Source: Caprella mutica
Taxonomy: Eukaryota > Arthropoda > Malacostraca > Amphipoda > Caprellidae
Assembly (NCBI GenBank): GCA_947561585.1
Contig: CANNZV010001433.1
Span: 186,001-250,000 of the forward strand
Length of the DNA: 64,000 nucleotides
Direction of reading: 5' to 3'
Shown here: positions 1 to 10,639 of the stretch, in pieces
Layout of the letters: every line of letters starts with the position of its first letter
How positions within the stretch are numbered: the first letter of the stretch is position 1
Translations under genes and position numbers: made by a program
The notes under the pieces: generated by a model
What the model was told of the DNA's origin: nothing
The model's input: only the letters and a program-made list of their open reading frames with translations
Database searches by the model: none

Positions 1-52
1 CGTGCCAGTACTGACAGTTTGTAGCTCCAATCAGCCAGTAGTTGCTAAGTGA
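1..52. repeat. Single 57-bp satellite unit, cut by window edge
   Basis: This is the reverse complement of the 57-bp unit that forms a roughly 14-copy array at 57,644-58,433. Only one partial unit is visible, so the left-hand array may continue upstream of the window. Confidence 0.8.
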
Positions 53-490
53 TATTTATTTTCCAAGTCAGGCAATACTTCACTAAATTAGAAAACTTTT
101 CCGCTTTTTTATCAACTAAAGAAGATGAATCGAATATCTGCGGAGTTTATTTTTGGTTTGAAGCTTAGCGCTTTAATCAATCGAATGGAATTGTTTAGCA
201 TAAAAAGATGGATGAACATTAATTAGTTAATGATTATAACTATTCAGCTAAAATCACTTCATTTTAAGAACAAATGAGTATACATATACCAGATAGTATA
301 ATTTTGATTTAAATTCCGATATAGATGGAGTTGTTTCTTCAGTAAAGCTTACAGAAGATCTGCTTATCTTCGTACATAGGTGATAACTGTTGTGATTTGA
401 GAAATAAATTGACTATAAAAACTAATACAAGATTTATAAGTTAATAATCATAAGAATGACAATGTGAATATTGTACACATATATATAGAT

Positions 491-607
491 TGTTGTGTCA
501 TTTCACATTCATGCTGTTGTGTCATTTCACATTCATGCTGTCGTATCATTTCACATTCATGCTGTCGTATCATTTCACATTCATGCTGTCGTATCATTTC
601 ACATTCA
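491..607. repeat. 24-bp minisatellite, about 5 copies
   Basis: The units read TTTCACATTCATGCTG plus a variable TTGTGTCA or TCGTATCA part. The same unit occurs in inverted orientation about 14 times at 57,041-57,371. The array makes a short open frame of cysteine/histidine-rich repeats that I regard as non-coding. Confidence 0.9.
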
Positions 608-754
608 AATCCTAACGAAGAAAGTTTAATTTATTTACGTACAAAGTCTGTCAAAAACTTTACAAAAAGTTGGAGGTAAACTCAGTTAAATTAGAAACTT
701 TGGTTCGAAATAAACTACAGCAAAGTACTTCAACATGACTGGCAATCTTAGAGA

Positions 755-914
755 AACATGTGGAATATCACATGCATTCAGGCATGTGATAACATGTGGA
801 ATATCACATGCATTCAGGCATGTGATAACATGTGGAATATCACATGCATTCAGGCATGTGATAACATGTGGAATATCACTTGCATGTGATAACATGTGGA
901 ATATCACATGTTAT
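755..914. repeat. 36-bp/28-bp palindromic minisatellite
   Basis: There are three 36-bp units and one 28-bp variant. The unit contains self-complementary blocks around CATGCATG, such as TCACATGCATGTGA. The mirrored array at 56,520-56,892 has about 11 units. The two unit lengths differ by an 8-bp block (ATTCAGGC on this strand). Confidence 0.88.
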
Positions 915-1031
915 TAAAATTTGCATTTTATTTTATTAAAATTATTCATGAAAATTTGAGGTAAAGACCCTATTCTTCATCATTAATTTCTAAATTTATG
1001 CAACCTGATGCAGCTTTGCAGATCTGTTTTT

Positions 1032-1320
1032 TAAAGAATGTTTTCTTTATACAAGTTATACCGAATAAAATGGTTGGTAATGAATCAAATGTATGTAAGC
1101 TATGTTATATACAAACTTTTTTCACGCTGTTAAAATCACGAAGAATTTATATAGCACAATGAATACGGTTGTAATGTTCTGAAAAATAACTTAATATTCA
1201 ATAAAGATGCCAAAAAAAGTCAGATTTTGTCAAGTTATTCTCAGTTACAGTGATAAATTTGACATAAAATTGTGTTTTTATTTCCACATCTTCCATTCAG
1301 TACTTCATCAAATCAACAAA
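1032..1320. other. Left-arm-only AT-rich segment
   Basis: Flanking sequence on both sides aligns to the right arm, but this stretch does not. The right arm has a Helitron end and a 27-bp array in its place (55,740-56,366). It may be ancestral sequence lost from the right arm. I see no coding potential. Confidence 0.5.
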
Positions 1321-2301
1321 TTGATTGAATAAGTAGTAGGCTATGAGCACTAATCTTTGTTGTTCGGCCATCTTGTTTTCAAACTCAGTTTAAATGACTA
1401 ACTATGAACACAAGAACAATATAAGGTTAAGCAATATATTCCTTCTGGCAACAAGAACACACGGTTTAAATATTCAGATTTCCTAGCGCAATAATGTGCC
1501 TCTTTTAGCGGGATAGAATAAACACAAACAGTTTCTTCTTACAACATTTCACATGAATTATCTGCAGGCAAATAGAATGTTCTGTTTTGGCATTTCCTGA
1601 TGTTAAGACAATATTATCATTTAACTCAATAGTGCCTGAATGAGCGAAAATAGTCATAGATATTTCTATATCTTCAGTTCTGTGTTCGGGCAGTAGTGAG
1701 TTAGATTCTCATTGGGAGAGAGAATTTCTCTGCATTTTGAAGAACTGTTAAATAACAAACAAACTGTACGGGCAATTGGAAGGAATTTACTTTGAGATTA
1801 ATACTTTTATTGCATCTAACTCTTGAGTAATTGTGATTTTAATAATAATATAATAAGCTTTAATCAGAAGAAAAGAAAAATATATAAACATATGTTTGAA
1901 AAAAATATACATAAGATAAAAGCACGATACAGAGCGTATGTTTTAAATTAATTGAATGGAAATTTCTGAAACATGTTGAAAATTAGTTCAATAATTTGCT
2001 AGATCATGCTTAAACTATTGATTAGTTTTTACTTGGTAAATTCTTGTGGTAGATTATTTTCTACTGCAGTAGATATTTTCCAGCCATGAAGGTAGACAGT
2101 AGACTCTTATCCCTGAGATATGAGGTAGATAAGGGTTATCATCTGATAGATAAGGGCTATCATTGGTTCATATTTATCATCTGGTAGATGCGGATCGACT
2201 TTGTTATGGCCAGGGAATAACCCTGTGATATTCTCATAAACATGTTATATATTGACCTGATAACAATAATATGTCCTGAGAATGTGGTAAGAGCTTGCCT
2301 G

Positions 2302-2309
2302 TGACGTCA
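2302..2309. promoter_or_regulatory. CRE/ATF-type palindrome TGACGTCA
   Basis: A perfect TGACGTCA lies in a conserved block of the left arm and is kept in the right arm at 54,744-54,751. Two more copies are at 38,491 and 38,650. This is the classic CREB/ATF site. No promoter is recognisable nearby, so a function is unproven. Confidence 0.3.
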
Positions 2310-2948
2310 TAGTTCTATTATTCACTTTCCATATTATAGGGAAATATTTAACATAATGAAAATATATGCCGTTTATAATATTTTTGGCTACAATATTCAG
2401 ATCTGTAGTAAAATTTTATTCATTAAAAGAGATCTTAAAATTTCAGTAAAATATAACGTCGTTCTAGTTCCGTCTGTTGGAGAATCATGATAATATAAAT
2501 ATATAAGTTTCATGTCGAATATAATATATTCTATAGCACCTCTGATTCCTTTTTGATCAGTGGATTAAAATTAAAGATTAAGGATTAATTAAGGATCAGT
2601 GGATTAAAATTAAAGAGAATTGGATATATCATCTATGTAGGAATTAAATTTGGCCATCGTTAAATTTGACTACGTAATAAACTGAAATAATATTATAGGA
2701 CCTATTTTAATTATTATGTCAAATTATCATCTATACGAAGTTTGTTCTTGGTCTTCAACTTCTAAAGAAGTTTAATTTCATCTACGAAGTATCCGAAGAA
2801 CATTCCCAGAAGTTTCATTTCGTAACAGTTCAAACTGATGTTATCGGAGTATACCATTAATTATTATAGAATTTTTATTGTTTAATTATCTATATTATTG
2901 ACAAAATAATAATTCTTACTTTCACTAACGGTTGGCATGAATAATAAT

Positions 2949-3124
2949 TAGGGCTGTGACAATATGCTTTTAAAATCAAAGATCCCGAAAATATTAAAGA
3001 CTGATTGAATTTAATAGCATTGAATCGTTCTAAACCGGCGGTATATAGTATTCGATACCATTTCATTTCGTTCGTCTTTGATCAAGATCTATGATTTAAA
3101 AAGCATATTGTCACAACCACCCTA
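2949..3124. mobile_element. hAT-like MITE with 8-bp target duplication
   Basis: This is a 176-bp element. Its ends form an inverted repeat: TAGGGCTGTGACAATATG at the left, and at the right the complement of TAGGGTGGTTGTGACAATAT, with the homology continuing about 35 bp inwards. It is flanked by the 8-bp direct repeat ATAATAAT (2,941-2,948 and 3,125-3,132), the target duplication length of hAT transposases. The right arm near 54,010 keeps the uninterrupted site with one ATAATAAT copy, so this insertion is younger than the arm duplication. It has no coding capacity. Confidence 0.82.
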
Positions 3125-3500
3125 ATAATAATACGTTTTTCCCTCAGAAGCTCCTCCCTCTTTCGCATTTTCAGTTCGGAGCAGAAATTCTTCCAGAGAA
3201 TTCTCTTCAGATTCTGCGGCTTGACTCTCCCATTCATTATTCACTTTGCGCATCACTGAATTTTTCAGTTTTATTTGCAGCTTTTAAGTTATCTCTGAGA
3301 AAAAATATTACCAACGTCAAGTTATTAGAATGCTGCATTGGGTAAAATTATGCAGAACCATAAAAATTTCAGAATAATCTTTTTTAACGCACTTTATTGA
3401 TGTAATTCGTAATTTTTATTAAAGTGACTATATATGATCGCAAAAACTATTGCGATTTAACCTTAACATGGTTGTAGTATTGTAAGTGACAGGTAACAAG

Positions 3501-3527
3501 GATTATTCCTGGGATATTAAGGGAAGG
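3501..3527. repeat. Direct repeat flanking the LTR-like element, left copy
   Basis: ATTCCTGGGATATTAAGGGA recurs at 7,495-7,516, just outside the other end of the 4-kb element. It is too long for a retrotransposon target duplication, so the element more likely landed between two copies of an existing short tandem repeat. Confidence 0.6.
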
Positions 3528-3532
3528 AAGAT

Positions 3533-3623
3533 TGTGATGTAATGATTTGATATAGTTAGTACGTCATTAGTATGTCACTATAAATGTAAGCTTTGTAGAA
3601 TGAACGAGTTAGTTCGCAGGTAG
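3533..3623 (+). repeat. 5' terminal repeat (U3-like, 91 bp)
   Basis: It matches 7,030-7,120 with one C/T difference. TATAAA is at 3,579-3,584 and a possible initiator lies about 25-30 bases downstream. After this the 5' copy runs into a 42-bp repeat array instead of the sequence seen in the 3' copy. Confidence 0.7.
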
Positions 3624-3779
3624 CCACCGCTCAGGAAACATCTCCTGTTCACAGTTCGCAGGTAGCCACCGCTCAGAAAACATCTCTTGAGCACAGTTCG
3701 CAGGTAGCCACCGTGCAGTGAACATCCTCTAATCACAGTCGCAAGTAGCGTCAGTGTAGTCAACATCTTCTGCAGTTAA
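3612..3779 (+). repeat. 42-bp tandem repeat, 4 copies
   Basis: Units start GTTCGCAGGTAGCCACC, with starts at 3,612, 3,654, 3,696 and 3,738. The last unit is the most diverged. The array directly follows the U3-like repeat, where R/U5 would be expected. Confidence 0.88.
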
Positions 3780-4509
3780 CTCCTTGAGCACAGACACCAA
3801 CTAAAGTTTCGTGAAGTAACAACGATAGTATACTTGTGATAAAACGAGAAGATTTTTAACACGTTGAAGGTGTGAATACTATTTGACAATTTTAGTGAGA
3901 AATTTAAGTATAAAAGTTAAAAAAAAAACAGTGACTAAGTAAACAACAGAGTTGTTGTTGCCAGTGAAATATTACCAGCAGCTGGTAGTCATATACCCAG
4001 TCAGAAGTTCTACACAGACGAACAAGAAGAGGAGCTGAGGAGGAATAAAAAAGATAAGTCATCCATTACTTTTTGATATTATTAAATTATTAATTTTCCC
4101 AGTGCAGACGATTATCTTATTAGTAGAATATAATCAGTATAAATTTTTTTTCCAAACGATTGATAAAATAAGTCATAGGTAAAGTAGGATATGTGGCGAT
4201 TTTTTTTTTATGAAAAAATAATATATGATAATCATTAATCACTATTCTTTTATTATTCAAAAAGAAGGGAGAGAGAGAGAGAGTTCTTGAAGTTTAAATG
4301 TATTGTTAGGAGGAAAATTTATAGCAATTAAGTATGAGTTAAATAAGAATATGGCAATTGTCAGTTTGACTCAATTTGGAATGAAACCAGTAAGTAGGTA
4401 TAAAGGAGACGGAAGAAAGAAAAAAAGTAAAATGTTTAAGTGAGTGATTAGAGACGGTGGTTATTTGTGATACTCCGTGCATGTCACGTTAAAATTAGGG
4501 TTAAATGAA

Positions 4510-4825
4510 ATTTTCGGTAAGCTGAAAACCGTATAGTAGTTAGTGGTAAGCTGAAACCATGGAGAAAGTTAATTTTTCTCAGGAAAGTTTTCGGTAAGCT
4601 GAAACCGTATAGTAGTTTGTGGTGAACTGAAACCATGGAGAAGTTAATTTTTCTCAGGAAAGTTTTCGGTAAAGCTGAAACCGTAATGGAGTTTGTGGTA
4701 AACTGAAACCATGGAGAAAGTTTGATTTTCTCAGGAAAGTTTTCGGTAGAACTAAAACCGTAACGTATAGTTCGTGGAAAAGCTGAAACCACAGAATCAG
4801 AGAAAGTTTGATTTTCTCAAATGAG
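4510..4825 (+). repeat. About 76-bp tandem repeat, 4 copies
   Basis: Each unit has TTTTCGGTAAGCTGAAACCG, then a GTGGTAAACTGAAACCATGG segment, then TTTCTCAGGAAAG. Half-units resemble each other (GGTAAGCTGAAACC occurs twice per unit), which suggests an older duplication of about 38 bp. A minus-strand open frame across it is a by-product. Confidence 0.85.
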
Positions 4826-4859
4826 TTATAGCGGTAAGTGAAACCGTAATGAGGTTCGA

Positions 4860-7015
4860 TAAAAGGTCGAACACGTTAATTAAAGAATGTTATGAGTAAC
4901 CAGTGTGATATGAGTTAAGGGTTAATAACAATATCGCAAAGGTGCGATTAAAGAAACTACTATGACGCTGAGTAGTGCAGTAGAGATGTATGCATGTGAT
5001 TAGTAAAGTCAGTGTATCTACTGTACCAGTGGGTAGAATAGTAGGGATTGCTATTTTAAAAGATTAAATGTTGCTAGTGACGAAATAAAATGCCATTATG
5101 TATTAATTTATCTTGCGAAAAAGCAGTTGTAATCTAGGAATTTTCAGACAGCAGACATTGTTGATAGTTCAAGATGTCTGAGTCAGTTAATAAATAGACA
5201 TCCGGTGATCCAAGTAAGTATCACGGTGTAAGAACATGAATGTGAGAAGTAAGAATGGGTCAGCATAAAAATAAAAGCAGACACGGTTACACGAAAGGAA
5301 ATGTGTGTGGAATAAAATAATATCACAATGCAAAAGAGTGATAGGTGTTTTATTCAGTTTATAGGATAAAAGAGTATTGCATCGATCAGCAATATTAATG
5401 AGACATTAATCAGAAAAACGATGAGATTATAAATTAACTTACGTCTATATTTAAAATATCAATGATATTAATATTATGAATTCGCAAAGAAAATGAAATT
5501 AATACTGAAGAGTGAATTTGAAAATAAGTAATCACTATGGGTGATTAATAAATTATAATACAAAATGTTTATGCCAGGGGTCACAAATGCTAATATTTTC
5601 TCTGTTTACAGAATTCAAAAAACGAAGAAAGAAGAACGTACAGCAGAAGAACCATTACAGTGTTGGAGAAAGATGGAGAACGAAGATACAACAGTTGCTG
5701 ATCAAGTCATGCACGTAACGCTAGGAAGGACACCTACCACATCGAAAGAGTCAAGAAAAAAAAAGAACCACAAATCCACACAACCACATGAAACCACATA
5801 TAAGTCATCAAGAACTTTTATAGTTTTTTAATGATCAGCAGATTAAATCACTGAATCATAACAGAAAGAACAGACGCAGCATTTAATTATTATTTTAATT
5901 GATGACTCAGCATGTTTACTTAATAGAAGTACGCGGTCTATTAGGTGAGCATATGAATTGAATACAGATGAATTGATATTCATACTGTGAATATTTGTGA
6001 ATATTTAGAAGTGAATATTTAGAAATAAATATTTTTTCATTTTGAAATACTAATTAGATTTTGATGATTAGAAAATTTTATAGTCAAAATAAATTAGGAA
6101 TTTGCAGGAATGAAATATTTTTAAATTAATATACATAAATGAAATGGTTATATTTATAACTAATTTGCAGTAAAATATTAAACGAACTTAAAATTTTTCT
6201 GAAGAAAGAAATTAATAGTAAATTTTATTCAATAAAATAATTAAAAAATAGAAATTCTTTTTTTTAACGGAAGGATGTTAATTTTAATTGCATGATTGTT
6301 AATCAATGTTAATTTTATGAATATTTTAGAGAGGTCAGTGAACCAATTTTGATAATTATATTGAGTATCTATGAAATTATAATTGCTTTTAAAATAAAAC
6401 GACACAGAATTTGAATGAAATAAAGGAATTTCATATAATGTTTATGATGTAATATGTTTATTAAAAATAATTTTTTAAACAAATTTATAATCATGTCAGA
6501 AAACGTCAAAATTTTTAATCTATGAATAATTAAGGAACATTGTTTATTTTTAGTGTGACACTTAATATTTGTTTGGAAAGTAAAATAATTTTATTAAAGC
6601 TAACGTAAAAAAATGATTTAAAGCAAAAATATCACTATATGTTAATTTCAGTTTTGATGTGTATTCATACTATTTTTGATGTTAAATGTAAGGTTGAAAT
6701 ATCTTATATACATAGTATTTTTTTTTTTGGATTTCTGATGACTCTATTTAATATCGACATTCTGAAATAAAAAGAGGGGAAGAAAGGAATTATTAGAAAT
6801 AGAATTAAACCATTAATAAATGTTTAAAATTCTTGCAGTTATAGGTTTGATGTTTATGATTGTTCAATTTGAATTTCAGAATTTTTCTATTTGAGTTTTA
6901 ATGTTTGGAATTTTAGGATTAATTAAAATGGGATTTATGTTTTTAAATTTTAGAATTGTTTAATTGAAAATGAAGTTTTGAAATAAATATTTTAAAAATC
7001 ATTTTCAATTTAAAT
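4860..7015 (+). other. Non-coding interior of the LTR-like element
   Basis: AT-rich, without recognisable gag or pol. One short open frame (5,565-5,831, 88 residues, rich in Lys, Glu and Thr) has no family I recognise. It spans a good 3' splice-acceptor-like tract ending TTTACAG at about 5,610, so the element may be spliced or may have captured host sequence. The stretch 5,840-7,010 shows nothing but A/T-rich sequence. Confidence 0.4.
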
Positions 7016-7029
7016 GGAAGGGGGAGATA

Positions 7030-7489
7030 TGTGATGTAATGATTTGATATAGTTAGTACGTCATTAGTATGTCACTATAAATGTAAGCTTTGTAGAATGA
7101 ACGAGTTAGTTCGTAGGTAGACATCGAGTTACCGATTTGCTCTCGTGAGCTACACACCTATTCTCCTGTTCGTAGTTATTTGAGACCTTAACTTGCGAGC
7201 GTTCTAGAGGAGATATTATTTGTAATAACATGTGCTTGACCAATGAATATAATCTCTTTAAGTGTTAATTACTTTACCATTATTACCCTTAAATACAGTT
7301 AAGCTTGGACCAGAGGCCTGAGGTCGGAACCATAGTGGCAAGGTGGTTCTAGGGCATGGTACCATGAGTATTTAGTAGAAAGAGATTTATAAAGAGAAAG
7401 GAATCTGAAAATACCATAAGAGTAAGATCCTAATCACTTAAGAGCCCATACACTGAGACGTTATAGTGAAGTAAACTAACTACGTCACA
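7030..7489 (+). repeat. 3' LTR-like terminus, 460 bp
   Basis: It starts TGTGATG after a polypurine tract and ends CGTCACA. The ends form a short imperfect inverted repeat (TGTGATGTA against TGTGACGTA). TATAAA is at 7,076-7,081. Only the first 91 bases are shared with the 5' end. Confidence 0.62.
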
Positions 7490-7766
7490 AGATTGATTCC
7501 TGGGATATTAAGGGAATATTTCAGGAATAAATCCATATGGCTTTTTTAAACTTTAGGTTTAATTCTAAACCCATTCGGGTTATCTTTAATTTGGATAGCA
7601 ACAATCGCTTCTAAAATAATACCTATAAATCTAAACGATAAGTGGTCAGCTTGCCCTCATTAAAAATGTGAGAAGAAATTCAAACTTATACATCATAGGT
7701 ATTAATATTTATACCTCTAATAAAGCTAAAGACTGGTTATATTTACATATATAGTTACTTATACAA

Positions 7767-8018
7767 ATGAAGCTTTATATGAAGCTTTATGCTGGGAGGA
7801 GTTTTCGAACTAATAGACCAATTTGCAATCCACCTCATTCATCAATTAGAATTCACACGGAGAGTACTTGCGACTCTCCAATCAAATTAGATCATTTTAA
7901 AATTTTAGGTAGTGCAAACAATTTTAATGAGTTGAGAATTTTAGAATCTCTTCACATTTTTAAACGCCAACCAATTTTAAACAATAGTGACAGTTCTTAT
8001 CCTTTAACTTTTAATTAA
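7767..8018 (+). pseudogene. GIY-YIG/RT C-terminal remnant
   Basis: This is the last roughly 75 codons of a retroelement polyprotein. Homology seems to start about residue 12 (RSFRTNRP), because the sequence before that belongs to the host arm. The initiating ATG is fortuitous. The catalytic GIY-YIG motif itself would lie upstream and is absent, leaving only the terminal helix and loop with the ESL and LN positions. There is no internal stop over the retained part, so the insertion is not very old. No function is expected. Confidence 0.5.
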
Positions 8019-8197
8019 TTTTTAGTTAGGTTTTTTAATGTTCAATAAATATTAGTGTATGTTTTTTATTTTTTATGTTCCATTACAGATTTTATATGAG
8101 TTGATAATGATAGCTAGACTATCGAAACGTCCTGTTTTTTAAAGAAATATACATTCCAGTACTGGTGTTCCTTTTTATCCTTAGACTTAGAAGCATA
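7785..8197 (+). mobile_element. Penelope-like element 3' fragment
   Basis: The reading frame ending at 8,018 contains FKILGS, then NELRILESLHIFKRQPILN and a final YPL. This is the LESL-hydrophobic-KP-LN signature I associate with the C-terminal GIY-YIG endonuclease of Penelope-like retroelements. The 5' part is missing, so this is a dead 5'-truncated insertion. A short 3' UTR follows, with TATCGAAACGTC at about 8,117. The sequence before and after aligns to the right arm, which lacks the insert. A C-terminal fragment of another non-LTR element is a less likely alternative. Confidence 0.58.
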
Positions 8198-8648
8198 ATT
8201 CCTGCTATTTATAGTACTTATAATGGGTCGTAATGGTATAATTTGGAAAGGTAGATTAGATTAATTAAACTTCTAAATCAACAATATTCTTATCGAATGT
8301 GATAATCTTATATAACTGAATATATTAGTTATTTGTATTGTGTGAACTACAGTTAATAAAAATGTATTGAATTATTATTTAATTTTCTCACTTCCAACCT
8401 AATTTGAATTAAATAGAAAATGAATGACTAGTCTTAACTTCATACCAATACTTGTATTAATGTATTTAATGCAAAAGATTGAATGTTCTATGAATATGTT
8501 CTTCATCAAAGAGATTACAGTCATTATTCCTTTGTAACAGGAATAATGACTGGTGTAGTGTAACGAGAAAACTACAAAAAGAGAGAAAATTGAATGCTGG
8601 TTTACGCTGATAATATTTTTATCCAGTATCTTACTCTTACTAATGTTA
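8018..8648. other. Element 3' UTR, then arm sequence
   Basis: From 8,200 onward this is duplicated arm sequence (8,340-8,600 matches 53,060-53,300 inverted). A minus-strand open frame of 87 codons within it does not resemble a known family and is not kept open in the other arm. Confidence 0.5.
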
Positions 8649-9000
8649 CTTTTACCTAGCATTAATTTTACCTAGTATTTATTTTACCTAGTATTTATTT
8701 TACCTAGCATTTATTTCACCTAGCATTTATTTTACCTAGTATTTACCTTTTACCTAGCATTTATTTTACCTAGCATTTATTTTACCTAGTATTTACCTTT
8801 TACCTAGCATTTATTTTACCTAGCATTTATTTTACCTAGCATTTATTTTACCTAGTATTTACCTTTTACCTAGTACTTCTTCTACCAATATATCTATTTT
8901 TACCTAGTATTTAATTTTACCTAGTATTTAATTTTACCTAGTATTTAATTTTACCTAGTATTTAATTTTACCTAGTATTTAATTTTACCTAGCATTTTAC
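8649..9000. repeat. 16-17-bp minisatellite (TTTACCTAGCATTTA)
   Basis: About 21 units of TTTTACCTAGTATTTA or TTTTACCTAGCATTTA, with a few 18-bp variants containing CCTTT. It is present in the left arm only, so it expanded here after the duplication or was lost from the other arm. Confidence 0.92.
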
Positions 9001-9843
9001 TTTTACTTTTTTGTGTGTTTTATGGTACATCAATTAACATATGGTAAATTTCGTTGAATATTGTTGTTATTTCATCGTAAAATTGAGTACAATATGAACA
9101 AAAAAATTATTTCTGGTATGTCCGACGAAAGAGATATTTATTATAAATTTATAGTAAAAAACGAAATCATTTTCGTTTAATAAATTAAAGTCGTAGATAG
9201 ATAATTTCTGTTTTAGAATCACGAATCTGACAATCACCGATTATACATTTTTTTAAGCACTACTCTTAATTAAGTAATGGAAAATCAATGAATTAATAAT
9301 AGATTCATGAAACCATCATAAGAAATTTGATATATTCATAGAATAATAAAAAAGAATCTGGTTAGGCTCGGTATTTATCTGGGTCACAATTTGAATATTT
9401 CATATATCCTGAAGAAAAATAATATAAACGAAATAGAGCATTACTGTCAAAAGATGATTGATTGCTCATCTTAATATTCCCATTAAATGGCGATGACTTC
9501 AATTTGATTAAAGTGAACATTTATCATCGTTTGATATCTTGACTGCAAAAAATGAAGTGTCAGATTATGTCGATAAGTCGAATGGTCCGCATTATTCAAA
9601 CTATGGAAATTTATTCAAGCCAAATTAATGTGAGAAATAATGTTATTGAACTATCAACACTGCATGTAATTAAACTACTGCGATATTATCTAGACATGGT
9701 TAATTATATAAGTTAAACGTTTGTTCTATTTTCCTTGTGATTAGGTACGTTATTTAATTTGATGCTAATTAATGATGTGAAGAATTTGATTATTTATTTG
9801 ACAAGTAACGTAAACAGTAATTAAACAAATTGATTATTTTTCC

Positions 9844-9874
<31 letters not shown>

Positions 9875-10639
9875 CACAACACACGTATAATTAAATGGCC
9901 GCTCAGCACTTGTTAATAACGAAACTTTGAGAACCCTAAAGCTCTACAAATTATCCAATAAGTCTTCTTATTTAACTATGCTAACAATATCTTTTTCATG
10001 TTAATAACAAGTTTATTTGCTTGATCCGAGAAATAGATTCGAAGAAGCAGTCAAACAGAAAATTGTTATTGTACCTTAGATCAAATACCTTGACATTGAA
10101 CATCTAAGCCCACAGCATCATCCTTCTGAACTGAAAGTAGCGTTATTGAATTGATGTTTAAACTTGGAAAATAATGAAATAGGCTTTTAAAATAATAATT
10201 ATTGGAATTGCTACAGTTTGAGACCTGAAGAACTTTTCAATTAGATTTTCATCCGTCTACTTCTCGACGGTTTCCAGATAGATTGTATGTCGTTGTAATA
10301 TGTAACTTTGCAGTAAATGTGTAAAATATAATTATTTTTGAAATGTTTGTCGATTAATTTTAAACAAAACGATCATAACTATCAAATACTATTATGATAA
10401 AATGCATGAATTTATGATTATCCTTCTTCTACAGTTCATTAAATTATACTTTTTAAAATCAAATATCATTTGGGGGAAAAAACTATTGGTGGTTCAAAAT
10501 CTAGCAAAGCCTACATTTATTTTTACGCTTCATTTTGCAAGAATATGATTATATGGACTGAAGAAAGACATTATTTAAGGTTTCTCTAAAATCCTCACCA
10601 AAGGATGTTGGTCGTCGAAAGGTTAATATATACTATATA
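9001..10639. other. Inner end of left arm and AT-rich spacer, no gene
   Basis: The arm homology ends at about 9,663. An A28 homopolymer lies at 9,847-9,874 without any recognisable retroposon body before it. The remainder is AT-rich with no coding signal that I can support. Confidence 0.6.

Larger units (their letters stand above)
3533..7489 (+). mobile_element. Non-autonomous LTR-like element, about 4 kb
   Basis: The element begins TGTGATG and ends CGTCACA, with 4-bp AGAT flanks on both sides (3,529-3,532 and 7,490-7,493). A 91-bp direct repeat with one mismatch is present at 3,533-3,623 and 7,030-7,120, each containing TATAAA. A polypurine tract (7,016-7,027, GGAAGGGGGAGA) lies immediately before the 3' copy, as in LTR retrotransposons. 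The interior is non-coding and holds 42-bp and roughly 76-bp tandem repeats. Oddly, terminal identity stops at about the expected transcription start, so only the U3-like part is shared. The right arm lacks the element at about 53,637. A LARD- or TRIM-type derivative is the best guess. Confidence 0.68.
1..9663. repeat. Left arm of giant inverted repeat
   Basis: The reverse complement of this arm is found at about 52,240-57,700. Aligned blocks include 1-250, 491-607, 755-1,030, 1,325-2,330, 3,130-3,480, 7,550-7,780, 8,340-8,600, 9,190-9,350 and 9,370-9,663. A block of about 195 bases near 1,325-1,520 differs from the other arm at about six positions by eye, so about 97% identity. Other blocks are clearly lower, and some (for example 2,340-2,940) do not align. 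The arm starts inside a 57-bp repeat unit at base 1, so it may extend beyond the window. Element insertions make this arm about 4 kb longer than the right one. It could be a true inverted segmental duplication or an assembly artefact. The indels and the mirrored but unequal arrays favour a real one. Confidence 0.88.

Noticed and set aside
8085..8130. Functional hammerhead ribozyme
   Set aside because: Two core bases deviate and no stem III can form between GAAAC and GTC, so only a relic is suggested in the findings.
9847..9874. A28 run as the tail of a processed pseudogene or SINE
   Set aside because: No gene-like or tRNA-like body and no target duplication were seen around it.
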